Shown here piece after piece: positions 9,212-17,913 of a stretch of 64,000 nucleotides of DNA. This DNA is from Flavobacterium endophyticum. Its GTDB lineage: Bacteria; Bacteroidota; Bacteroidia; Flavobacteriales; Flavobacteriaceae. Numbering within the stretch: the first letter of the stretch is position 1; each line of letters begins with the position of its first letter. The stretch spans positions 124,001 through 188,000 of the forward strand of contig NZ_RBLC01000003.1 in assembly GCF_003634455.1 (NCBI RefSeq). Direction: 5' to 3'. The notes below the pieces were generated by a model. That model did not search any database and was not told the DNA's origin. It saw only the letters and a program-made list of their open reading frames with translations. The position numbers were made by a program, and so were the translations under genes.

Positions 9212-10030
9212 TTATTTAAACGGACAGGTTTCCATCAGGCCATCCTGTATTTCTTTAATTTTTTCTGGTGTGGCAGTCGATTGGACGGCATTAAAAAGAG
9301 CTTCGATTTGACTATCTTCCAACTTTTCCGATACAAACTTTGGAGCATAATTCTCGATGCCTACAGACTCGAAATAATCTTGGTATTTGATTCCGTCTCC
9401 AAAAACATTGTCGGAAAACTTGACCCAGACAGCCGGAATATGATAGGCCTGCGAAATGATAATTCCGTGCAAGGAAGACGAAATAATCCTTCTGCATTGC
9501 AAGATCAGATCGGTCACGCTCTCCACATCATTGGTCATCAGGTCGATTATAAGAACATTGCTGTGTTCTTTATACATTTCTGTTACCAGCTTATAATCGG
9601 CATAATGCGGAATGATTCCCAAATCGTATTTTGCCTGTTTCTTCGGATTATAAAATCGCGGCAACAAAAGCGCCGGATCTCCATATACTTCAGGAACTTC
9701 ATAACCTTGCGCCATCAGATGCTTTCTGGTCTGCGGTCCACGGACGGCTAAAAATACGGCTTTTTTTATTTTATATTCTTTTGAAATGATGCCGCTTCCC
9801 CAGACTACGCATTTTCCTTCTACTTGAGCCAAAATACTTCCTGCGGTCAGGTAGATAGTCTTGAATGTATCCAAAAGAGAACGCTTTTTAGGATGGGTCC
9901 ACATCCCTTTTTTTCCAGAAATCTTTTCGACAAGATAGCATCCCACGAGATCGCCGTAGTTTTCTTTTTTCTTGCCGGCAAGGTGGATTTCACTCCACCA
10001 AAAAAGCCTGATGTTTCCGTTTTGGGACAT
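9212..10030 (-). CDS. Polysaccharide pyruvyl transferase family protein
   Basis: The 272-residue protein has the look of the WcaK/GumL/CsaB polysaccharide pyruvyl transferase family. Near the N-terminus is ENYGDLVGCYLVEKISGK. AVFLAVRGPQTRKHL and YGDPALLLP follow in the middle. RRIISSSLHGIIISQAYHIP lies near residues 183-202 and holds the conserved S-S-L-H-G motif of the family. Such enzymes add a pyruvate ketal to a sugar from phosphoenolpyruvate. Some family members act as unusual glycosyltransferases instead. PEP is also the co-substrate of NeuB in this operon. Function on this glycan is inferred from context only. Confidence 0.82.
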   Translation of the reverse strand: MSQNGNIRLFWWSEIHLAGKKKENYGDLVGCYLVEKISGKKGMWTHPKKRSLLDTFKTIYLTAGSILAQVEGKCVVWGSGIISKEYKIKKAVFLAVRGPQTRKHLMAQGYEVPEVYGDPALLLPRFYNPKKQAKYDLGIIPHYADYKLVTEMYKEHSNVLIIDLMTNDVESVTDLILQCRRIISSSLHGIIISQAYHIPAVWVKFSDNVFGDGIKYQDYFESVGIENYAPKFVSEKLEDSQIEALFNAVQSTATPEKIKEIQDGLMETCPFK

Positions 10031-10049
10031 AAACCGGGTAAGATTAGCT

Positions 10050-11123
10050 TTAGGTTTTTATTTTAAAAATAATACTGCTTGGGTTTTCTTTGACCTGATA
10101 AATATAGGGGTTTGTATGGTAAAATGAAACGATATGTAGCAGGATTTGGTCATTGATTTCTTTAAGGCTGTAGAACTGCGGTACTTTTTTGCCCAATTGC
10201 TTCTTCAGCTTGTATTTGGCCGTAGCGTGAACAGGATTTTCTTTAATCTCAATCGCCAAGATTTGGTTTTTAGCATTGGAAAGCTGTTGGTAGAGGAAAT
10301 AGTCTATCAATTTCTTCTCATTATAGAGAGTGGATACTGGAAAAGATTGCAATTCGTTCAGTTCTATGTCGACCATAACATTTCCCCAACCTTTAGGATT
10401 TACTTTGGTGGCTTTCGTCTTTAGATTATGCAACAAATGCTGGTGGTTGATTTCTACAATTCCAGACAATTGCAGTTCTTTGTTCAGCGTCTTGGTTTCT
10501 CTCTTTCTATAATTAGGATGCCACTGGTGCAACATTAAGAGCTTTTCATCATAGTATTCAACCTGACATCCGTCATTTTTTAAGCGATTGTGGATGTCGG
10601 TATCTTCGGCTCCCCAAAAATGAAAAAACTCATCAAAGCCATTTATTTCTTTTAGATAGGAAACTGGAAAAAGTGTCATTCCTGTAGCTTCTTCGTTGGT
10701 CTTGAAATTAATTTCATAAGACTCAAAGGTCTTATCTTTTTTTGTCTCTTGTTCGGAAAGAAATCCTACTTGAAAATAAGTAGCTTTATTCGGGTCGAGA
10801 TGCTGTTCTAAAACAGCCGTGAATTGCGAGTGGAAAATCATGTCAATATCCGCTACAAAACAATAGCCGGAATCCATCTTTTTTACGGCATAATTCAAAG
10901 CTTTGCATTTGTTCCAAGGCTGGTCTTTTACAGGAAGGTAGGTATAGGAAGCAAAATTATATTTCTTGAGCAAGGTTTCCGCTGCTTCCGCCGATTTTTC
11001 CTCAGAACCATAGTCTATGAATACTACCTTGAAATTCTGCTTCGATTGCTGCGCCAACGAATCGATAGAACGCTGGATGCGCTTTATTTCACGGTTTCGG
11101 TAAGGGTAAACAATGGTTATCAT
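10050..11123 (-). CDS. GT2-type glycosyltransferase with galactosyltransferase-like C-terminal motif
   Basis: The 357-residue protein starts with a GT-A domain: ITIVYPYRNRE, VVFIDYGSEE and CFVADIDMIF, whose D-x-D binds metal and nucleotide. It continues with GFDEFFHFWGAEDTDIHNRL, a motif typical of chondroitin-synthase-like GT2 and GT7 C-terminal regions. The last 150 residues are not recognised. The cytoplasmic enzyme probably adds one sugar in glycan assembly. The start overlaps the end of the upstream GT gene by 4 bases. Confidence 0.85.
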   Translation of the reverse strand: MITIVYPYRNREIKRIQRSIDSLAQQSKQNFKVVFIDYGSEEKSAEAAETLLKKYNFASYTYLPVKDQPWNKCKALNYAVKKMDSGYCFVADIDMIFHSQFTAVLEQHLDPNKATYFQVGFLSEQETKKDKTFESYEINFKTNEEATGMTLFPVSYLKEINGFDEFFHFWGAEDTDIHNRLKNDGCQVEYYDEKLLMLHQWHPNYRKRETKTLNKELQLSGIVEINHQHLLHNLKTKATKVNPKGWGNVMVDIELNELQSFPVSTLYNEKKLIDYFLYQQLSNAKNQILAIEIKENPVHATAKYKLKKQLGKKVPQFYSLKEINDQILLHIVSFYHTNPYIYQVKENPSSIIFKIKT

Positions 11124-12142
11124 AAATAATGTTCTGCAGCTTCTTTGGAAAGCCCTTTATATCTTAAGCATTGAGTTAATATTTTTTTTCTCAAAAAGAA
11201 CTTGGCAAATAACTTATTTTTTATCCAATATCCCAACTGGGTTGAAGGAATCGTATTTAAATTCAATTTGCTTTCTGCTACATACTCATTAGGCTGGATT
11301 TCGTCTAATTTGTGCTGCATCCAGTCTTCTTTACTGTTGCCCATGTGATAGGCAAAATTATCCAGCGTAGATAACCTCCATAGTCCTTTTTTAACAACCG
11401 GAAGATCCAACAGTTCCTTTTCGCTATCGCCTCCGAGCTTATAGCTTGAGTACTTTTTATCCAGCTTTTCAAATATCGCTCCTCTATAGGTCGTAATAAA
11501 ATGTCCCGCTCCGACAACAGCCTTAAAATCTTTATTGGAAACAGTCAGGTATTTATCTAATTGGTACTTATTATAGAATCCTGGATAGCCGATGCTGTTA
11601 GCAAATTCTTCTAGTGCTTTGGGATTTTTTACATCCGTAAAGTATAATTTTTCAGAAAAGAACAATTCATACCATATATTGGTTGCATAGGTTTTGAAGG
11701 ATTTCGCCGACGGTGTCGGACAAACGGCTCCCGCTTTTGGAAACGCATTAAAGACAGCATAGGTTTCCTTTTGCCAGTGATTCAAAAACAGCACGTCGGA
11801 ATCTGCGATGGTAACCAGTTGGAAATTATTCCCTGATAAGCCTTTCAATACAGCATTTAGTTTTCCGATGCTTGGGCAGTGGATGACCTCGTGAATTTTG
11901 TGCTCTTCAAACAAGTTGTTCAAATAATCGACAATCACTTGACAGCTTCCATTATTGACAATCGTGAAATACGTCTTTTTATGGCTGGTCAGCAACAGCG
12001 ACTCCATACAGTATTTTAATATTGCAAAGCTGTCCTTAAAATAATCGTCTTGGTTGGGAATATAAACAGGAATCACGACCTGATGGAAGTACTCTGAGGC
12101 CTCTTGTTTTTTATCTTTATGTGGATTAAATCCTATTCGCAT
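11120..12142 (-). CDS. Glycosyltransferase (GT-A fold, GT2-like)
   Basis: The 340-residue protein shows a GT-A pattern: FHQVVIPVYIPNQDDYF, FTIVNNGSCQVIVDYL and LVTIADSDVLFLNHW, whose DSD is the likely metal-binding D-x-D. KAVVGAGHFITTYRG may be the acceptor-side motif. No signal peptide or membrane segment is seen. It lies 12 bases after the GT at 12155-13051 and overlaps the GT at 10050-11123 by 4 bases. Donor sugar unknown. Confidence 0.78.
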   Translation of the reverse strand: MRIGFNPHKDKKQEASEYFHQVVIPVYIPNQDDYFKDSFAILKYCMESLLLTSHKKTYFTIVNNGSCQVIVDYLNNLFEEHKIHEVIHCPSIGKLNAVLKGLSGNNFQLVTIADSDVLFLNHWQKETYAVFNAFPKAGAVCPTPSAKSFKTYATNIWYELFFSEKLYFTDVKNPKALEEFANSIGYPGFYNKYQLDKYLTVSNKDFKAVVGAGHFITTYRGAIFEKLDKKYSSYKLGGDSEKELLDLPVVKKGLWRLSTLDNFAYHMGNSKEDWMQHKLDEIQPNEYVAESKLNLNTIPSTQLGYWIKNKLFAKFFLRKKILTQCLRYKGLSKEAAEHYL

Positions 12143-12154
12143 ACCTGTCGTTTA

Positions 12155-13051
12155 TTATTTGGATTGCCTCAAGACTCTTTTTACAATTGTCGTAATGAAA
12201 CTGAAATAGCTTCGTATCCATCCTTTTTTTAGATGCAATTTTGTTATCCTCAACAGAAACGAAATTACCTTTTTATTGGTTAAATAGCAATTGTGTGTCT
12301 TTTCTAGAAAGTAATTAATTTGGGCAGGATTAAAATAGTGCGAATGTTTGTCTAACAAATAGATGTAAAATCTGAAACTTGCTTCTAGTTTTTGGGCGTT
12401 GAAAGAAGAACTACCTGAAATGCTTTCGGAAGATATTCTCACATAAACCGCTGCGTTGTTTAGCGTAAATAGGTTTTTAAAATCCGAAAATTCCATTACG
12501 GCTAATACATCTGAAAACCATGCTAATGGAAAATCTTTGAATCTGATTTTTTGTATTTTTTCTTTCCTAAAAATATATTCGCTTAATGAGCTTCTAGTCT
12601 TTCTAAAGAACGAATCAATTGAATTCTCGATTCTTGGATGCTGATAAACAGCAGAAATGAGGCTTACTTCTTCATTTATTTTATAGGTTGCATACCTGAC
12701 AACGGCAATTTTTTCGTCTTGGATTTCTTGGAAATGATTATAAAATTCTTCAACGGCATTTTCACCCAGCACATCATCATCGCCCAAAATCATTACCCAT
12801 TCTTCATTTTCTGCTAATGCGACACACCTTTCCCATTGCTTGACTAACGATTTGCCTCCCAAATTGGCATCAAATCTTTGATAGGAAAAGTCAATTTTGC
12901 CTTTATATTTTTCCAGCAAAACGCTTGGGTCTTCTTTACTTGCATCATCGCCTATATACACCTTAAAATCTTTATTGCTTTGTTCAGCCAAAGATTCTAG
13001 GGTTGCTTGAAAGAAGCGAATTTTATAATATGGAATAACAATTGCAAGCAT
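12155..13051 (-). CDS. GT2-type glycosyltransferase
   Basis: The 298-residue protein is a classical GT2. LAIVIPYYKIRFFQATL is at the N-terminus, then VYIGDDASKEDP near residue 33 and WVMILGDDDVLGENA near residue 90, which carries the D-x-D site. The C-terminal third is Lys- and Arg-rich with aromatic residues and may touch the membrane. It is one of five probable glycosyltransferases in a row between the methyltransferase and the pyruvyltransferase gene. Confidence 0.86.
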   Translation of the reverse strand: MLAIVIPYYKIRFFQATLESLAEQSNKDFKVYIGDDASKEDPSVLLEKYKGKIDFSYQRFDANLGGKSLVKQWERCVALAENEEWVMILGDDDVLGENAVEEFYNHFQEIQDEKIAVVRYATYKINEEVSLISAVYQHPRIENSIDSFFRKTRSSLSEYIFRKEKIQKIRFKDFPLAWFSDVLAVMEFSDFKNLFTLNNAAVYVRISSESISGSSSFNAQKLEASFRFYIYLLDKHSHYFNPAQINYFLEKTHNCYLTNKKVISFLLRITKLHLKKGWIRSYFSFITTIVKRVLRQSK

Positions 13052-13078
13052 GAACAGTAGCGCTGTAAACAGCGGATA

Positions 13079-13903
13079 TTATTGGGTTCCTAATAATTTT
13101 GCCAGAGATTCTGTCATTCTTTTTTCATCAGAACGGAGCTTGCTTCTTCCGTGCAGTCCGTCGATATAAATGTTAGGCAGATGGTGGATCAGGTTGTCTT
13201 CAAAATCAGAGATGCAAATCATTTTTTTCATGCCTCCAAATTGGAAAACATCGGTATTGACTTTACATTTACTGCTGTATTTGTTGGTTCTTTCGACTTT
13301 TAATCCTAGTGCTTTTTTAATTTTTCTGACTACCCTAGAATACAAAGTATTTTCTATTACCAATTCTTTAAAATCAAGCTGCTTTCCGGTTCTTGCCAGC
13401 TGCTCCTTAGTCAAAATAAAGGTGGCTTGGTGAAGGTTTGAAAAATGAGCAAACTTTTTTCCGTTATAAATTTCAACAGAATTAAAATCCCATTCAAAAT
13501 CCAAATGATAAGCTGGATAATATTTTCCTGTTTCGTTTTCTTCAAATTGTATCAGTCCCGTAATCCTGTTTTTAGGCAGTATTTTGGAATAGCTCAAATG
13601 GTTGTCGATATGCTTTTCGGTAAACAAATGGTCGTTTTCTCCGTATAAAAACACGTCAAAATCATCCTTGTTTTCCCAAATAGTCGTTCGGCAAGTCAAA
13701 GGCAATAACTGATAATCGTCTAATGTAAAAACATTTACTGTGTCAATTCCGTCGATATCTAGGTCGATATTCGAATTTACGATTATCGTAACGTCATATT
13801 TTTTAAAGCTTTTTAATTCGGCCACGACTCTTTCCAGAAAACGAAGTTGCTCGCTTCCGTAATTAACTAATACAGCTAAGATTTTGGTTAAATCTTGATT
13901 CAT
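13079..13903 (-). CDS. Hypothetical protein, possible unassigned GT-A-like glycosyltransferase
   Basis: I do not recognise a named family for this 274-residue protein. The opening KILAVLVNYGSEQLRFLERV followed by VTIIVNSN resembles the first beta-alpha units of a GT-A enzyme. DVFLYGENDHLFTEKHIDNH carries an acidic END motif at the place where a GT2 would have D-x-D. There is no signal peptide and no membrane segment. Spacing is 29 bases from the upstream GT2 and 27 bases to the downstream GT2, so it belongs to the glycan operon. Because the operon activates sialic acid but shows no standard sialyltransferase, this is one candidate worth testing. That role is speculation. Confidence 0.6.
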   Translation of the reverse strand: MNQDLTKILAVLVNYGSEQLRFLERVVAELKSFKKYDVTIIVNSNIDLDIDGIDTVNVFTLDDYQLLPLTCRTTIWENKDDFDVFLYGENDHLFTEKHIDNHLSYSKILPKNRITGLIQFEENETGKYYPAYHLDFEWDFNSVEIYNGKKFAHFSNLHQATFILTKEQLARTGKQLDFKELVIENTLYSRVVRKIKKALGLKVERTNKYSSKCKVNTDVFQFGGMKKMICISDFEDNLIHHLPNIYIDGLHGRSKLRSDEKRMTESLAKLLGTQ

Positions 13904-13932
13904 TTGGTGAAGTTATTTACTATTCGAGAGAA

Positions 13933-14859
13933 TTAGTTAAGAAAAGGATAAGGATTATTTTTTATTTCATTCTTAATTTTTGCAACTTGTTTTTTTGTGC
14001 TATAGAGTTTTTTAAGATATCGTATCGAATCTAAAAAATCAGATTTATTCCAATTGACCAGTGCCTTAATTGTTTTCTTGAAGGTCAGTCGTATCATTTT
14101 GTTTGCAGATAAATTACTATTAGGATTCATGAGCTTTAAATCCTGAAGATTTGCCAAATTTCTAGGATTAGAATTTCTGACTTGCTGCTCTCTGTCATGA
14201 TAGGCGAAAGCATCGGGTACAACGCCAACTTTTAAGCTTTTAAACTTGCATCTGTTGACATAATCGTTGTCTTCAGCATAATGAAAAAAATAGGGATTAA
14301 AGCCTCCTACTTCTTGCAACGTTTTTTTGGAAAGCAGCCAAATAGCGGCATTGACGAACCTGACATCATAGACCGACTTCATTTTTTTATTCAGATAAAC
14401 ATCAGAATACAAGTTCTTACAATTGCTTGGATTGATATAGGTTTGGAAATACAAATCAATCTGATTTCCTTGTCCATCCAAATGAATCGGGCTCAAGATT
14501 CCATAGCCTTTATGAGTTTCCATTTGAAGCATCAATTTCTGCAACGTGTCTTCTTTCAGGTAAGCATCTTGATTTAGCAGTAAAAAATAGTTTCCTCCTT
14601 TTTCCAAAGCTATTTTCAGTCCGATATTGTTTGCTTTCCCAAAGCCTAAATTTTCTTTATTTTCTACGAGAATGGCTTGCGGATATTTGTTTTTAATGGT
14701 TTCTACAGTAGCATCTGACGAATTGTTATCGACGATTACTAACGTAGCCTTGGAAGAGGAATCTAGAACAGAATTTACACATTTTTCAATCCAACGCATG
14801 GCATTATAGGTCACAATTATGACATATATTTTATGATCCATGGACGCAGATTCCGACAT
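13933..14859 (-). CDS. GT2-type glycosyltransferase (rhamnosyltransferase-like)
   Basis: The 308-residue GT2 has KIYVIIVTYNAMRWIEKCV, TLVIVDNNSSDATVE, NLGFGKANNIGLK and YFLLLNQDAYLKED, where NQD takes the D-x-D position as in many RfbF/WbbL-type rhamnosyltransferases. Further on are FVNAAIWLLSKKTLQEVGGF and FFHYAEDNDYVNRC, the usual acceptor and base-supplying blocks. It starts 12 bases after the methyltransferase stop. The donor is unknown; the rhamnose idea rests only on resemblance and on rmlABCD being present elsewhere in the window. Confidence 0.87.
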   Translation of the reverse strand: MSESASMDHKIYVIIVTYNAMRWIEKCVNSVLDSSSKATLVIVDNNSSDATVETIKNKYPQAILVENKENLGFGKANNIGLKIALEKGGNYFLLLNQDAYLKEDTLQKLMLQMETHKGYGILSPIHLDGQGNQIDLYFQTYINPSNCKNLYSDVYLNKKMKSVYDVRFVNAAIWLLSKKTLQEVGGFNPYFFHYAEDNDYVNRCKFKSLKVGVVPDAFAYHDREQQVRNSNPRNLANLQDLKLMNPNSNLSANKMIRLTFKKTIKALVNWNKSDFLDSIRYLKKLYSTKKQVAKIKNEIKNNPYPFLN

Positions 14860-14871
14860 ATCCTACTTCTT

Positions 14872-15678
14872 TTATTTTAATTTTCTTTTCAAAAACTTAA
14901 ACGGACTTAATATAAAATGTCCCGCTTTATAGGTAGCGCTATTTTGGATTTCATTCACCAATTCTTTCTTGCTGATGCTTCCTCCGTCAAAAACTGAAAT
15001 ATTTTGTCTTTTAAAATCGCCGTCAGAAGCTATAATTATTAAAAAGAGTGCATTCCATTTTTTTTCTCTAATTGCAGCATAATCTCCTGAAAAGAATTTC
15101 AATTCTTTGAGATACTGCTCGTCCAGCACCATGGAATTGCCATTGTTATAAATTTGCGACAGCAATTGTGTTTGGCTGAAATATCGAGATGCTAAGTCTG
15201 AAAATTCCTCTTTGTACAATTCTTTCACATGGAATTCGTTTTCCAGTTTCCTCATGTCAGAATAATACAATTTATCTGGAGTAGAAATAATCAATAGGCC
15301 GTTTGGTTTCAACACTCTTTTTATTTCCGTCATCATTTCATCATGTTCATCATGATGTTCGATCGTTTCATAACTTACGACAATATCAACCGAATTATCT
15401 TCTAAAGGTATTTTGCTCGTACTGCCGACTAAAAACTCAATATTTTGTTTTTTGTATTTCAGCTTTGCCTGTGAAATGCATTCGTTGTCAATATCAACTC
15501 CATAAACAAAAGAAGCTTTTTCGCTCATCAAATGGCTACCGTAACCTTCGCCACAAGCTATATCGAGGACTATCTTATCACTGCAATATTCTGTTGCAAT
15601 AGAATACCTGTGCAGATGTTCGATTGCTATCCTGTTATATACGAAAGTTTCCAGCCTTTCTCCTGTCCAGTTTTTCAT
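14872..15678 (-). CDS. Class I SAM-dependent methyltransferase
   Basis: The 268-residue protein has motif I VLDIACGEGYG (37-47), an acidic ribose-binding residue in VYGVDIDNECI, and VDIVVSYETIEHHDEHDEM with VLKPNGLLIISTPDK, as in Methyltransf_11/UbiE-like enzymes. It is placed 7 bases after wzt. In ABC-exported O-antigens a terminal methyl group can stop chain growth and be read by the C-terminal domain of Wzt. The gene order here, wzt with a C-terminal domain and then a methyltransferase, fits that idea. The alternative is methylation of a sugar within the repeat unit. Confidence 0.87.
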   Translation of the reverse strand: MKNWTGERLETFVYNRIAIEHLHRYSIATEYCSDKIVLDIACGEGYGSHLMSEKASFVYGVDIDNECISQAKLKYKKQNIEFLVGSTSKIPLEDNSVDIVVSYETIEHHDEHDEMMTEIKRVLKPNGLLIISTPDKLYYSDMRKLENEFHVKELYKEEFSDLASRYFSQTQLLSQIYNNGNSMVLDEQYLKELKFFSGDYAAIREKKWNALFLIIIASDGDFKRQNISVFDGGSISKKELVNEIQNSATYKAGHFILSPFKFLKRKLK

Positions 15679-15685
15679 TATGCTT

Positions 15686-16969
15686 TTATTCCCAGTTTAA
15701 TAACGGCCTGACTACTCCAGGTATTTTTCCTGAATAATCACCCCGTGCGGATGTATCATTTTTAATTTCTATCACGTTGAAGCCTACAATATCCATTTCA
15801 TGAAATTCTACAAAAAAGGGCTTGTAGCGCATGATGGCAAAACTGCAGGTGTAGCTCCCTTCGGCTAAAAGAAATTTAGGAATGGTGATGGTCTTTTTGT
15901 GCACTCCTAAAGAAAGAGGTTCTTCTAAAGTTGAAGAGTCTTTGTCATGTGAACTCAAAATATGCAGTCCTTGATTGTTGAACAAATTAAAACCATGCGT
16001 AAACCGCTGCTCTTTTTTTAAAATTTCATAGGTGAATTCTACTTTTATATCCTGCGACATCAGATGGTTTAGCGCTACTTTGTCCGTAGAATCTAAAACT
16101 TTAACTTCCTTCAGCTTGATAAAATCGGAACTCGGAGCTTCTTCAATACTCCAATCTCTATACGGCTGCTGTTCGGCATTTTTTAAATATCGGTCAATAC
16201 AGTCTTCCACCGCACCTTCAAAACTAACTTGTCCTTTTTCGAGCAGAATTCCTCTAGTACACAAACCCTTGACCGCTGCCATGTTATGGCTCACGAACAA
16301 AACCGTTCTCCCTTCACCTTTTGAAATGTCTTGCATCTTTCCAATGGCTTTTTTCTGAAATTCGGCATCACCAACAGCCAGCACTTCATCGACAACTAAA
16401 ATTTCAGGTTCTAAAAAGGCAGCGACGGCAAATGCTAGACGAACAGTCATTCCAGAACTGTATCTTTTTACAGGTGTATCAATATAGCGCTGGCAGCCGC
16501 TGAACTCAATGATTTCATCAATTTTAGATTTGATTTCTTTTTTGGTCATTCCGAGAATGGCTCCGTTCAGGTAAATATTTTCCCGTCCGGTCATTTCGCT
16601 ATGAAAACCCGTGCCGACTTCCAGTAGAGAAGCAATGCGCCCTTTTGTTTTTATGACTCCGGTTGTCGGTGCCGTAACTCTTGAAAGTATTTTGAGCAGT
16701 GTTGATTTGCCGGCTCCATTTTTGCCAATTATGCCTAAAACTTCGCCTTTATGGACTTCAAAATTAATATCATGTAAAGCCCAGACATAGTCTGATGTGG
16801 CTTTTGAGGAACGATCATTGACATCGCCTACTTTAAGGTAAGGGTCTTCTTTGCCGCGGATGTTTGCCCACCAGCGGTTAAGATCATGGCTGAGTGTTCC
16901 TGTTCCCACTTTACCTAAGCGGTATTGTTTTGAAATTCCTTCAGCTTTCAGTATTATTTCATTGCTCAT
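15686..16969 (-). CDS. wzt: ABC transporter ATP-binding protein for polysaccharide export, with Wzt C-terminal domain
   Basis: The 427-residue ATPase energises export of a completed lipid-linked polymer across the inner membrane. Walker A is GKNGAGKST (82-90), the signature YSSGM (170-174), Walker B ILVVDEVL (190-197) and the H-loop SHN (227-229). Residues from about 285 to 427 form an extra beta-rich domain typical of Wzt proteins that bind the glycan end. It is the first gene of operon A, preceded by a TATATTTG box at 17015-17022. No permease gene is adjacent. The only ABC-2 polysaccharide permease in the window is at 53991-54887. Confidence 0.93.
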   Translation of the reverse strand: MSNEIILKAEGISKQYRLGKVGTGTLSHDLNRWWANIRGKEDPYLKVGDVNDRSSKATSDYVWALHDINFEVHKGEVLGIIGKNGAGKSTLLKILSRVTAPTTGVIKTKGRIASLLEVGTGFHSEMTGRENIYLNGAILGMTKKEIKSKIDEIIEFSGCQRYIDTPVKRYSSGMTVRLAFAVAAFLEPEILVVDEVLAVGDAEFQKKAIGKMQDISKGEGRTVLFVSHNMAAVKGLCTRGILLEKGQVSFEGAVEDCIDRYLKNAEQQPYRDWSIEEAPSSDFIKLKEVKVLDSTDKVALNHLMSQDIKVEFTYEILKKEQRFTHGFNLFNNQGLHILSSHDKDSSTLEEPLSLGVHKKTITIPKFLLAEGSYTCSFAIMRYKPFFVEFHEMDIVGFNVIEIKNDTSARGDYSGKIPGVVRPLLNWE

Positions 16970-17014
16970 TTTTGTGGTAGAAACTTAAAATGTTGCGATT
17001 GTAATGTGGCCTGC

Positions 17015-17022
17015 CAAATATA
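17015..17022 (-). promoter_or_regulatory. Bacteroidota -7 promoter box (TATATTTG) of the wzt operon
   Basis: On the minus strand the bases read TATATTTG, an exact match to the Bacteroidota TAnnTTTG box. It lies 46 bases upstream of the wzt start codon. No clear -33 TTTG was found at the usual distance, so the call rests on the -7 box and its position. Confidence 0.5.
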
Positions 17023-17141
17023 ACAATTATAATGCAATAAGAAATTTAATTTAAACGATTACGTCTTGTCAAAATACCTCTAAAGACTGCACCATTTCAT
17101 ATATTCTGTTATAAAAAATAAGGATTATTAAATTTATGCCA

Positions 17142-17149
17142 TAAATTTG
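17142..17149 (+). promoter_or_regulatory. -7 promoter box (TAAATTTG) of the CpsB-like phosphatase gene
   Basis: TAAATTTG matches TAnnTTTG exactly and lies 26 bases before the proposed TTG start at 17176. That leaves a leader of about 20 bases. A -33 TTTG is not evident. Confidence 0.45.
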
Positions 17150-17175
17150 CAACTGAATCTTAAATCCATACAACT

Positions 17176-17910
17176 TTGTTCTTCTTTACTAAAAACAAGC
17201 CGATTCTTAAAGACCTTATTGAGAGCTATGTAGACATCCATTCTCATCTGTTACCGGGAATAGATGATGGCTCTAAAAACTTTGAAACCACACTTTTTCT
17301 GGTCCAATCTTTACAGAAAATAGGTTTTGAGCAGTTCATCACGACTCCTCATGTCATCAAAAATATCTGGGACAATTCAAGGTCTGGAATTGAAACGCTT
17401 CTTGCTTCAACAACTGAAAAGCTTGCACAAGAAAATATAAATCCATCGTTTAATGCCGCCGCAGAATACATGATGGATGATTCTTTCTCAAAGCTAATCG
17501 AATCCGAGAAATTGCTTACGCTAAAAGACAATTATATTCTTGTGGAAATGTCTTATATCAATCCACCCATACAATTGTATGAGATCATCTTCAACATACG
17601 TGTGGCGGGATATCAGCCTGTATTGGCGCATCCAGAACGGTATATTTTTTATCACAATAATTTTGACGAGTATAAAAAATTAAAGAAGGCCGGTTGTTTC
17701 TTTCAATTAAACCTCTTGTCGACCGTAGGATATTATGGCTCAGGCGTTGCCAAGGTTGCACAAAAGCTTCTAGAAAAAGGAATGATTGATTTTACGGGTT
17801 CTGACCTGCATCACGAAAATCACTTGAGAAGTTTTGACAAAAAATTATTATTCTCAGATACAACCGCATTGAAAGAAGCAATAAAACACAATAACTTTTT
17901 TAAACGATAA
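17176..17910 (+). CDS. CpsB/CapC-type tyrosine-protein phosphatase (PHP fold)
   Basis: The 244-residue metal-dependent PHP phosphatase probably removes phosphate from the Tyr-rich tail of Wzc and so controls polymer length or export. Metal-binding motifs are VDIHSHLLPGIDDG (19-32), FITTPHV, AAEYMMDD, LAHPERY and TGSDLHH. The frame has a stop (TAA at 17161-17163) just upstream and no ATG in between, so translation most likely starts at the TTG at 17176, giving MFFFTKNK. A start further inside is unlikely because the catalytic HSH is at residues 22-24. It converges with wzc (17956-20322), and both use the hairpin at 17914-17938. Confidence 0.9.
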   Translation: MFFFTKNKPILKDLIESYVDIHSHLLPGIDDGSKNFETTLFLVQSLQKIGFEQFITTPHVIKNIWDNSRSGIETLLASTTEKLAQENINPSFNAAAEYMMDDSFSKLIESEKLLTLKDNYILVEMSYINPPIQLYEIIFNIRVAGYQPVLAHPERYIFYHNNFDEYKKLKKAGCFFQLNLLSTVGYYGSGVAKVAQKLLEKGMIDFTGSDLHHENHLRSFDKKLLFSDTTALKEAIKHNNFFKR

Positions 17911-17913
17911 TAA

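Larger units (their letters stand above)
16970..17175. promoter_or_regulatory. Divergent intergenic region between wzt and cpsB-like gene
   Basis: This 206-base AT-rich gap separates the divergent wzt operon and the PHP phosphatase gene. It holds a minus-strand -7 box (17015-17022) and a plus-strand TAAATTTG (17142-17149). No hairpin or repeat stood out. Confidence 0.6.
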
